Position numbers and translations under genes: made by a program
Origin: Myxococcales bacterium
GTDB lineage: Bacteria > Myxococcota_A > Polyangia > Haliangiales > Haliangiaceae
Length of the DNA stretch: 64,000 nt
Direction: 5' to 3'
Assembly (NCBI GenBank): GCA_016706545.1
Contig: JADJJK010000020.1
Location: 62,001 to 126,000 of the forward strand
The notes under the pieces: model-generated
Database searches by the model: none
What the model was told of the DNA's origin: nothing
What the model saw: only the letters and a program-made list of their open reading frames with translations
Part shown: piece after piece, positions 57,012 through 64,000 of the stretch
Position numbering within the stretch: the stretch's first letter is position 1
Layout: each line of letters opens with the position of its first letter

Positions 57012-58109
57012 GTGGCGTTGCCGAGGAGTACCCTGGCGCGCTACAGCACGAGGATGGAGGACTACCGCACGTCCCGCCTCGTGCTGCGGCGCTGGAAGGA
57101 CACCGATCGCGAGGCGTTCGCGCAGCTCAACGCGGATCCCGAGGTCATGGAGCACTTCCCGGGGGTGATGGATCGCGCGGCGAGCGACGCGCTCGTTGAG
57201 CGTTTCGAGGCGCACTTCGCGGAGCACGGGTTCGGGCCGTGGGCCATCGAGGTCCATGGTGGCGAGTCGTTCATCGGGTGCGTCGGGCTCGTCCATGTCG
57301 GGTTCGCCGCGAGCTTCACGCCGGCCGTGGAGCTCACGTGGCGGCTCGCGCGCCGATCGTGGGGCCACGGCTACGCCAGCGAGGCGGCGCGCGCGGTGTG
57401 TCGCTTCGCGTTCGCCGAGCTGCGGTTGCCAGCGCTCGTCTCGTTCACCGTGCCCGCGAATCAGCGTTCGCGCGCGGTGATGGCGCGCCTCGGGATGACC
57501 CATGACCCGCGCGACGACTTCGACCACCCGAGGTTCGCGGAGGGACACCCGCTCCGGCGCCATGTGCTGTACCGCCTCTCCGCCACGAGCTGGGCCAAGG
57601 GCATCACCGTGCGTGAGGAGCGGGCCTCGGATGTTGACGCGATCCATCGAGTGGAGGCGGCCGCGTTCCCGACCGACGCCGAGGCGAAGCTCGTCGATGA
57701 GCTTCGAAGGAGCGGCGCCCTGACGCTGTCTCTCGTGGCCGACGTCGCCGGCGAGGTCGTCGGCCACATCGCGTTCTCACCGATCTCCGTCGACTCCGAG
57801 GCGGGTCGCGTGGTCGGCGTCGGGCTCGCGCCGATGGCGGTGCTGCCCGCGCAGCAGCGGCGAGGCATCGGGGCGCGACTCATCGAGGAGGGGCTTGCGC
57901 GTCTTCGCGCGGCTGGCCACCGCTTCTGTGTCGTCCTGGGGCACCCCGACTACTACCCGCGCCACGGCTTCGTGCGCGCCGACGCGCGTGGGCTCCGCTG
58001 GGAGGTGCCCGGTCACGGCGACAGCTTCTTCGTCCATGAGCTCGCACCGGGGGCGCTCGACGGCGCGGCTGGCGTTGTCCGCTATCGCCCCGAGTTCGAC
58101 GAGGTGTGA
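57012..58109 (+). CDS. double GNAT acetyltransferase
   Basis: The 365-residue protein fuses two acetyl-CoA-dependent GNAT domains. Residues about 15-180 are RimJ/RimL-like (TSRLVLRRWKDTDREAF, RRSWGHGYASEAARAVC). Residues about 195-350 are YhbS-like (VREERASDVDAIHRVEAAAF, LPAQQRRGIGARLIEEGL, GHPDYYPRHGF). The GTG at 57012 has GAGGA at good spacing; an ATG at 57054 is the alternative. Substrates are unknown. Confidence 0.88.
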   Translation: MALPRSTLARYSTRMEDYRTSRLVLRRWKDTDREAFAQLNADPEVMEHFPGVMDRAASDALVERFEAHFAEHGFGPWAIEVHGGESFIGCVGLVHVGFAASFTPAVELTWRLARRSWGHGYASEAARAVCRFAFAELRLPALVSFTVPANQRSRAVMARLGMTHDPRDDFDHPRFAEGHPLRRHVLYRLSATSWAKGITVREERASDVDAIHRVEAAAFPTDAEAKLVDELRRSGALTLSLVADVAGEVVGHIAFSPISVDSEAGRVVGVGLAPMAVLPAQQRRGIGARLIEEGLARLRAAGHRFCVVLGHPDYYPRHGFVRADARGLRWEVPGHGDSFFVHELAPGALDGAAGVVRYRPEFDEV

Positions 58110-58138
58110 GCGCTCGTCACCGCTCGGTCGATGCGAGG

Positions 58139-59398
58139 CTACGGGGCGGTGTAGGTCGTGGTCACGGTGTACGTTGCGGCCCGGTAGCCACGAATGGAGA
58201 CGTAGGCGGTGCTCGTGCCGGCCGGGACCGTCAGCGTACACGTCTCGCTGGCGCCGCCCAGGAACGGTCGGCAGTTCCACGCCGACGTGGTCGGCTGGGC
58301 GTTCCACCGGACGTAGAGATCTGGATCGCCCGTGCCGGTCATGACCGCGCGGAGCTGCGTGCCTGGCTTCACGCTGTACGGCGGGAGGTGTACGAACGCG
58401 TTGCGAGCGACCGAGCCGCTCTTGGTGTCGGTCCGCGGGGTGCCGCCGCCGCTCTCGGTCTGACACGTCGACGAGCAACCATCGCCCGACGTGGTGTTGC
58501 CGTCGTCGCACTGCTCACCGGCCTCGAGCGCGCCGTTGCCACAGACCGCTCCGCCGCCGCCGGGCGCGCCGTAGAGCGTCCTGGCGCCCTGAGCGTCGAG
58601 GGCGGTGATGGCGAGGTCTCCGGTATTGGTCGATCCCTGGCACCACGGATAGTGCATGACCGAGCCGCTGTCGTAGCCGGTCACTGCGCGCGCCTCCGTG
58701 AAGGTCTCGCCGGTACACCCGAAGCCGCTTCGAATGTGCTCGTGGCGAAGGCCGAGGATGTGGCCTAGCTCGTGGCGAAGGATGCCGGTGGTGGTGACCG
58801 CCGGGCCGCCGGGCACGTTGGCGAGGCTATAGGTCAACACGCGGATGCCCTCGCAGCTATCCGGATACGACGGGAAGAACGCGCAGCCTCCGCCGGAGGC
58901 CTGCTTGCGCACCGCGAACACGACGCCGGCTGGCGCGGAGCCGCAGGCGCCGTCCTGCGATGAGACATACGTGAAATTGACGTTCGCGACAGCCTCCCAG
59001 GCCGCGGTGGCCGCCGCCATCTCGTCGACCACGCGCTGCTTGCTGGTACCCCAGGCGTTGTCGACGCAGTAGGTCAGGTTGGCCCGCTGCGTCGGGCTCC
59101 AGATGTCGTCTTGCCCGCCGGGCGTCAACATCACCGTGCTGTGCTGCTCGGTGGTCGAGATGCCCCGGGCCTCGTCGCGCAGCACGGCGACCAGCTCGTC
59201 GTACGCCTCGCGTAGCGCCTTCTCCTCGGTGACGACGATATCGCCGCCGATCAGGAAGTACGTGCGACCATCCACCGTTCGCGTCGCGTTCGACTTGTAC
59301 TCTTCCCAGCTCGGCCCGCTGCTGGCGGGCTCCACCGTGGCGCACGCGGTGAAAAACAGAACTCCGCTCGCGAGGGTCAGACTCAGAGACTTCTTCAT
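58139..59398 (-). CDS. metzincin-type zinc metalloprotease lipoprotein with DUF4215 and PPC-like domains
   Basis: The 419-residue protein has a lipobox (FFTAC, Cys about 18). The protease domain (about 85-275) carries the zinc motif HELGHILGLRHEHIR and the Met-turn SVMHYP. Next come a DUF4215 Cys-rich repeat (CGNGALEAGEQCDDGNTTSG, about 285-320) and a pre-peptidase C-terminal-like beta domain (about 325-419). The ATG at 59398 has AGGAGG with a 7-base spacer. A surface protease is expected. Confidence 0.9.
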   Translation of the reverse strand: MKKSLSLTLASGVLFFTACATVEPASSGPSWEEYKSNATRTVDGRTYFLIGGDIVVTEEKALREAYDELVAVLRDEARGISTTEQHSTVMLTPGGQDDIWSPTQRANLTYCVDNAWGTSKQRVVDEMAAATAAWEAVANVNFTYVSSQDGACGSAPAGVVFAVRKQASGGGCAFFPSYPDSCEGIRVLTYSLANVPGGPAVTTTGILRHELGHILGLRHEHIRSGFGCTGETFTEARAVTGYDSGSVMHYPWCQGSTNTGDLAITALDAQGARTLYGAPGGGGAVCGNGALEAGEQCDDGNTTSGDGCSSTCQTESGGGTPRTDTKSGSVARNAFVHLPPYSVKPGTQLRAVMTGTGDPDLYVRWNAQPTTSAWNCRPFLGGASETCTLTVPAGTSTAYVSIRGYRAATYTVTTTYTAP

Positions 59399-59858
59399 CA
59401 GCATTCCTCCTGGCATGTTCAAGACCGTTCTTGGCTCCGCTGACTCAGGTCACCGGAGCGCAAGGAACGCAAGGAACGCTCGCACGCACGGAGGCGCTCT
59501 CACGAGACTGACATGATCAGAGATCCTGATATGGAGAGACGGCGACGCATCGATGCCGACAATTACTTTCTGATATTCGCCGGTTACGATCTCACATGCA
59601 GGATGCAGAAAATTCCACCTCGACTTCACCAAATGTGAACCGGAGCCGTTCCTGAAACTCGTGGTTCTCACCGGTGTCAACCCGGGTTCTCACCATCAGT
59701 AGTTGCAGCGCACACCTCTGGATCAAGGGACGGGCGGATGGTGGCCTCCCGATCTATCCGCTCCAGCACCGCTCGTTCTCATGCCACAAACGGGCAAGGG
59801 CGCCCTGACACGATTCAGGGCGCCCTCCGTGCAGCGGGCTGCTCTCAGCAGGCCTACG
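59399..59858. other. intergenic region, AT-richer
   Basis: These 460 bases lie between two minus-strand genes. A terminator-like hairpin lies at 59797-59826; the rest is AT-richer than the surroundings and has no convincing gene. Confidence 0.5.
59797..59826 (-). terminator. terminator-like hairpin after the 59859 lipoprotein
   Basis: A perfect 11-bp stem AGGGCGCCCTG/CAGGGCGCCCT with an 8-base loop begins 33 bases past the stop codon. The T tract is weak. Confidence 0.6.
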
Positions 59859-60545
59859 TCAAGGCTGATACGACAGCCAGGAAGTATTATACGCCAGCAA
59901 GTCTCCTGACTCCGATCTCTCAACATTCGCGTTGAAGTTCAGAATCTGCAATCTTTCATTGTACAGATAGTTCCTCTCGAGAACATTCACGCTCGCACAC
60001 TTCCACCTGTCCGCGCTTGTGTTCCCAACCCTTCCTCGCTGGAACTGATCCCGGGTGGCACCCTGAGCGTACGATCCGACCAAGAGGGTATAGTAAAATA
60101 CAAGCGTAGATCCAGTATTCAAGTCGTTTCGATTCGGATAATCCAAGACAAATCTCTCGGAGTACGCCGGTGAACTAGCTGCGTTCGTTAGCCATGTTCC
60201 TGTGAAATAGGCTTGCGCTGATTGCCCCGTTCCGTCGAAGGCACCGCTGCCTGTTGTAACGGTTAGCGCTACCAACTTGTAGCCAAGAGTCGGCCCTGTT
60301 CCACTGCCCGGCAAAATTGCATTCCCGACCTCTTTCGATGGACGAGCATCGAGAAAGAGCTGCAGTTTCTGAGTCACCTCATCCGGTGTAGGAGTATGGT
60401 CGAACGTGGTCGCATAGAAGGGCATCAGGCCCTCGCCGACCTTGACCTCCTCCGCCTCTTCCACCTCCTCCATGCACGATGCGAGAGACGCAAGTGCAAC
60501 AATCCAAAGACATACTGTCACGCGAAATGCTCCATTTATTCCCAT
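59859..60545 (-). CDS. lipoprotein of unknown function
   Basis: The 228-residue protein has a lipobox (LASC, Cys24), an acidic start (MEEVEEAEEVKVGEG) and a beta-rich body (GYKLVALTVTTGSGAF, SERFVLDYPNRNDLN). The ATG has GAGGAG seven bases upstream. Codon use is more AT-rich than in most genes here, which suggests recent transfer. The family is not recognised. Confidence 0.7.
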   Translation of the reverse strand: MGINGAFRVTVCLWIVALASLASCMEEVEEAEEVKVGEGLMPFYATTFDHTPTPDEVTQKLQLFLDARPSKEVGNAILPGSGTGPTLGYKLVALTVTTGSGAFDGTGQSAQAYFTGTWLTNAASSPAYSERFVLDYPNRNDLNTGSTLVFYYTLLVGSYAQGATRDQFQRGRVGNTSADRWKCASVNVLERNYLYNERLQILNFNANVERSESGDLLAYNTSWLSYQP

Positions 60546-61017
60546 ACCTAAACTCCTCTCCTCGGTTGCAGTAGGTCACGCCTCCTCGCAAGAGGCGCAC
60601 AAAGAAAGAGCCCCAGATCACCATTTGCAGGCACGCACGACGACCTGCATGAAGCGACCGCCACCAGACTCAGGGGTCCCGAACCGAGCCCCTTGTACCG
60701 GTTCGGTACAGCGGCCTCTCTCTAGTGGACTCCGCCACGAAAGTCTCGTTTCCCTTGGGCACCGCGCTCTTAGTAGGTCGCGATGACAACCAGCTTACCT
60801 TTACCACCATATGTCCCCCAACCCATTGAAAGCCAGGTACTTCGAATACCCCCAAAGGCTGCATTTCGCGGACCATTCAACCATCGGAAATAGTCCAACT
60901 AATCCAAATACATAGAATCACGACAGGGAGAGGAGAACGCAAACAATGCAGCTCACATGCATGGGCTGCGTGGAATGCGCAAACGGCAATTTGCTTCACG
61001 TATTATCTGAGGAAGCA
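60546..61017. other. intergenic region, AT-richer
   Basis: These 472 bases hold no convincing gene. A small dyad GTACCG-GTT-CGGTAC lies at 60695-60709 and could be an operator for the downstream lipoprotein gene. Confidence 0.4.
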
Positions 61018-61857
61018 CTAGAATTCCTTGATGTGCTGGCGCTGCATTCCAAACGGGTCGTTTGTCGTCAGCACTACGGATCGCTCCCAGTGCAGAGGCG
61101 GATAGAGCGCGTTGAAGTTGGCGGGGAGCTGAAACTTGAAGCCCGCAGAAACGGCGGTCGTGAATATCACCGTGGTGGTCGTCGTGAAGTATTTGCGCAC
61201 TTCGACTCGCCACTTCGTGGCGGACTGTGATCCGGTCGTTTGATTGGCAACAGTCAGCGTCTGGCCACTTCGCGTCAGGGTGAAGCCAAGCTTGGGTTGG
61301 ACCTGATTCGCTGGCGTGGTCGGGGCACAGCGGCGGAACGTGCTGGTAACCGGCTCCCTGGTCAACGTGGCGGCGGAGCAGCGATCCAGGACCGTTCCAG
61401 GTTCATGATGGATGACCGGGTGGCCGCCAAAGGGCTCGCAGTTGACTCGTCCGCCGGTGTCTGCCCAGATCTTGGAAGCACCAGCAGAGACGGTGCCGCC
61501 GGCAGCCACGAAGACCGTGCTGACCCTGGCGCCCATGAGCCCGCCTCTCTCCACAAACGCAAGTTGCGGCCCTGTTCGATAGTCAAAGTTCGAGACACCG
61601 CTGGGGACCACGACGTAGCTGCCCACCTCTTCAGGTTCGATGGTCGCGGGCAAGATCATGGCCCCGTCCACGCGAATGGTATGACCGTCTGCCTTGGTGA
61701 CACATACGGAGGTCGTGGGTAACACCACCTCAGCGGTGCTCGAAGCCAGCTCGTCGAGGGGGGCGCCTTCATCGGGGCCGACACAACCCACGAAGGCCGT
61801 GGTGAACAGAATACACAGAAGGCGCGACCGCTTCGCGCGGATTGCAGGCTTGAACAT
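61018..61857 (-). CDS. lipoprotein of unknown function
   Basis: The 279-residue protein has a lipobox (FVGC, Cys about 25) and a body rich in beta-strand-like segments (CVTKADGHTIRVDGAMILPA). A middle part with alternating Gly/Ala (VFVAAGGTVSAGASKIWADT) looks like a beta-helix turn region. The ATG at 61857 has AAAGGA upstream; the 31 open codons before it are ignored. The function is unknown. Confidence 0.7.
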   Translation of the reverse strand: MFKPAIRAKRSRLLCILFTTAFVGCVGPDEGAPLDELASSTAEVVLPTTSVCVTKADGHTIRVDGAMILPATIEPEEVGSYVVVPSGVSNFDYRTGPQLAFVERGGLMGARVSTVFVAAGGTVSAGASKIWADTGGRVNCEPFGGHPVIHHEPGTVLDRCSAATLTREPVTSTFRRCAPTTPANQVQPKLGFTLTRSGQTLTVANQTTGSQSATKWRVEVRKYFTTTTTVIFTTAVSAGFKFQLPANFNALYPPLHWERSVVLTTNDPFGMQRQHIKEF

Positions 61858-62271
61858 GAACAAGTCCTTTCGTGACGTCGTGATGTTGAGCGACGGACCC
61901 GTTCGATCGAGGGGATCGAATGCTGGGCACCGTCCCTCGACAGACAGCACGGACGACGAGCGAGTTGCGCTGAGCCCATCGCGCGTCGGTCACCACCGGC
62001 CAGGTCTGTGCTCGGGTCGAGAGGCCGGCGCCTCACCGCGCCAGGTGCGTATCATGCGCCGGGAGGTTGCATGACGATCACGGCGGGATCCACGCGCTTG
62101 AAAGCACTCGGCCCCGAGGCTCACGCTGTCGCACGGCGCAGCATCTACCGGCCGGGGCATTGCCAGGCTGCAGGGTTTCCCCGACACGGCGTTTGGCTTG
62201 CGTTAGCTTCGTCTGACAATGACCTCGGCGCTCGCTGGGAGCGGCGCTCTGGAAGGTCCTTCCGTCATCCG
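61858..62271. other. intergenic region
   Basis: These 414 bases lie between the GtrA-like gene and the lipoprotein gene, both on the minus strand. It should contain the lipoprotein promoter. GAGGC-CGGC-GCCTC near 62021 is a short hairpin. No gene is supported. Confidence 0.4.
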
Positions 62272-62787
62272 TCAGGCCCTGGCGGCGGTGATGGGAAGCG
62301 CGGGGGCGGCGGGAGCTTGGTCAGAGGGGAAGACCCACCTGCGATACGCAACGAAGTTCCAGCACATGCTGGCGGCGGTGGCGAGGCCGAAGGCGACGGT
62401 GCGCACGACCAGGGGTTCAGGCAGCCAGCGGGAGAGGCCTATGGCGTCCGCGACGGCAGCGGCGAGGTGACCTGGCGCTGGCCACAGGGCGGAGAACAGC
62501 AGCAAGCCGCCGAGCTGGACGCCGAAGGTGCCGATCAGCGTGACGATCACGAAGCGGGCGAGCTGGCGCAAGCCGCCGCTGCTGCTGCGAAAGACCCAGC
62601 GGCGGTTCAGCACGAAGCTGTTGGCCATCGCGATGGTTCCGGAGATGGCCTTGGCGATCCACGACCGCTCCAGGGGCAAGGCCCAAAGCCAGCTCAGGCC
62701 GATGAACACGACATAGTCAATCAGGGTATTGATGACGCCAGCGGCAGCGAACCGCGCGACCTGCCGCCCAGTGGCCGTGGGGACCAT
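62272..62787 (-). CDS. GtrA-like membrane protein
   Basis: The 171-residue protein has four hydrophobic segments and the GtrA pattern: RQVARFAAAGVINTLIDYVV, then AISGTIAMANSFVLNRRWVF and QLARFVIVTLIG. GtrA proteins are thought to move undecaprenyl-phosphate-linked sugars across the membrane for surface polysaccharides. ATG 62787 is used; the open frame reaches further upstream into the HNH gene's 3' end. Confidence 0.85.
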   Translation of the reverse strand: MVPTATGRQVARFAAAGVINTLIDYVVFIGLSWLWALPLERSWIAKAISGTIAMANSFVLNRRWVFRSSSGGLRQLARFVIVTLIGTFGVQLGGLLLFSALWPAPGHLAAAVADAIGLSRWLPEPLVVRTVAFGLATAASMCWNFVAYRRWVFPSDQAPAAPALPITAARA

Positions 62788-62867
62788 GCCGAAAGCTTCG
62801 GCCAACGGCGAGCCCGCTGTAGCGGGGCTGGCTGGGCGCGAGGCCACGCGCGACAATCTGCGGGGAG

Positions 62868-64000
62868 TCAGGACGGACGAGACGGACGACGCACGGACGG
62901 GTGCTGCAGGTGGTCCGGCAGGGGGCGGCCGATGGAGAGGGGGTCGAGGCCGGTGATTTCCATCTCGGCGAGGACCCAGCGCTCGATGGCGCTGTGGCGG
63001 TCGTGGTCGTCCCACAGGCCGCGCAGGGGGAGGCCGTCGGGGTCGAGCGGGGGATCGGCGAGAGATGGGAGTGGCGAGGGTGACGAGGGCTGCGCGGGTG
63101 GTGCGGAGGTGTGGAAGGTGCGGGGGAATGCTGGTGGCGCGGACGCTGGGCGTGCTGCGGTGGGGGCGGAAGGTGCGGAAGGTGCGGAGGAGGACGCTCC
63201 TGCTGCCGCGTCTGCGCGGCGCTGGATGCGCGCGATGGTGGCAGCGGCGTCCCAGCTATCGACGCGCTCGCCGCGCCAGCGGCACTGGCCGGTGGTCGAG
63301 GTCAGCGGCAGGGCGGCGTTGGCGGCGTTGGCGGCACGGATCGCAGGCCAGCCGAGCAGCGGCGGCGCCGGGCGCGGCGGCAGCGGGACGACGGCGCGGC
63401 CCTGCGGATCTTCGAAGGCGAGATCGCCGGTGGAGGATTGCGTGATGCGATAGCCGCGCTCGTGGACATACGAGTGGTGGAGCGAGCAGAGCAGCGCCAG
63501 GTTGGGCAGGCTGGTCTCGCCGCCGTCGGCCCAGTGTTGCAGGTGGTGGCCCTCGAGGAACAAGCGGTGATCGCAGCCGGGGAAGCGGCAGGTTCGATCG
63601 CGCAGCAGCAGGGCCCGCTTGAGGGCGGCGGGGATGGTGCGGGTCTTGCGGCCGACGGAGAGCGGGGCGGCGGCGGTGACGGTAGCGGCGGCGACGGTGG
63701 CAACGATGTTGGCGACGACCAGGCCGCAGTCGCAGGCCAGGCGGCGGGTGGCTTGCGGAGAGAGCGCCAGGTCGGACTCGACGGTGAGGGCGACCGGCAG
63801 CGAGGCGCCGCGGTCGGTGAAGGAGGCGGGGGCGAGGGTGAGCGAGGGAGCTGCGGCATCGGTGGCCGCGGCGCTGTCGGTGGTGCCAGTGGGGGCGGCG
63901 GAATCGCAGGTGCCGGGAGTGGCGGCAGAGTCGCTGACGGCTGAGTCAGTGGTGCCTGTGGTCGCGGCGGACTGCTGCAGCAGCGCCACGGGAACGGTGA
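62868..64000 (-). CDS. HNH endonuclease-domain protein (DUF222/REP13E12-like), 5' end outside the window
   Basis: The frame is open to the window edge, so the N-terminus is missing. The visible part has a region like the end of DUF222 (about 60-120), then HNH motif residues in CRFPGCDHRLFLEGHHLQHW, followed by NLALLCSLHHSYVHERGY. A Pro/Ser/Ala-rich tail follows (about 240-330). Such genes are often multicopy and mobile, and their biological role is unsettled. Confidence 0.85.
   Translation of the reverse strand, partial: TVPVALLQQSAATTGTTDSAVSDSAATPGTCDSAAPTGTTDSAAATDAAAPSLTLAPASFTDRGASLPVALTVESDLALSPQATRRLACDCGLVVANIVATVAAATVTAAAPLSVGRKTRTIPAALKRALLLRDRTCRFPGCDHRLFLEGHHLQHWADGGETSLPNLALLCSLHHSYVHERGYRITQSSTGDLAFEDPQGRAVVPLPPRPAPPLLGWPAIRAANAANAALPLTSTTGQCRWRGERVDSWDAAATIARIQRRADAAAGASSSAPSAPSAPTAARPASAPPAFPRTFHTSAPPAQPSSPSPLPSLADPPLDPDGLPLRGLWDDHDRHSAIERWVLAEMEITGLDPLSIGRPLPDHLQHPSVRRPSRPS

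Overview
The window is high-GC DNA that looks like a chromosome segment of a myxobacterium (phylum Myxococcota). Pointers are a MYXO-CTERM-type sorting tail (10930-12225), a DUF4215 Cys-rich repeat (CGNGALEAGEQCDDGN) in a secreted protease, bactofilin genes, many lipoproteins and thrombospondin type-3 repeats. The placement is inference from families, not a database match.

Layout. 1-16.3 kb is general chromosome: a TonB-like protein, methyltransferase, SpecificRecomb-family membrane protein, M3 peptidase, NUDIX hydrolase, lipoproteins, an enoyl-reductase-like enzyme, a cupredoxin-like lipoprotein behind a structured leader, a BNR-repeat MYXO-CTERM protein, and a three-gene bactofilin cassette. 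16.4-40.5 kb is a glucan region. It holds glycogen phosphorylase, GalU, a GT4 glycosyltransferase, an outer-membrane-like protein, a GH2 - cellulose-synthase-like GT2 - DUF3131 - OpgC operon, inorganic pyrophosphatase and a GH9 cellulase-like enzyme. Interleaved are two RsbW-type kinase plus STAS antagonist sets, a response regulator/PP2C phosphatase, and an H-NOX gene overlapping a hybrid histidine kinase with an HNOBA domain. This suggests envelope or extracellular glucan production controlled by partner switching and nitric oxide rather than by a PilZ domain. 40.6-43.5 kb holds a DUF1294 protein, a lipase and a GT1-type glycosyltransferase.

A tRNA-Ala(CGC) gene at 43690-43762 is the attachment site of a 12.4-kb island (43718-56241) bounded by direct repeats of about 122 bp. 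The island carries a tyrosine integrase (frameshifted), small cargo genes, and a very large gene on the minus strand (46039-50387). Across four frames that gene encodes a nucleoside-phosphorylase-like domain, a STAND P-loop ATPase and about twelve 46-residue TPR-like repeats. This is the architecture of an NLR-like immune protein, probably antiphage. The island also holds a DnaB-N-like gene cut by a four-gene IS21-like element (zinc-ribbon protein, ParB-like protein, IstA, IstB). Frameshifts are frequent inside the island and none was found in the chromosomal genes around it.

56.2-64 kb is accessory chromosome: gene remnants next to the right att site, a double GNAT acetyltransferase, a metzincin lipoprotein, two lipoproteins of unknown role in AT-richer DNA, a GtrA-like membrane protein and a DUF222/HNH-type protein that runs off the window.
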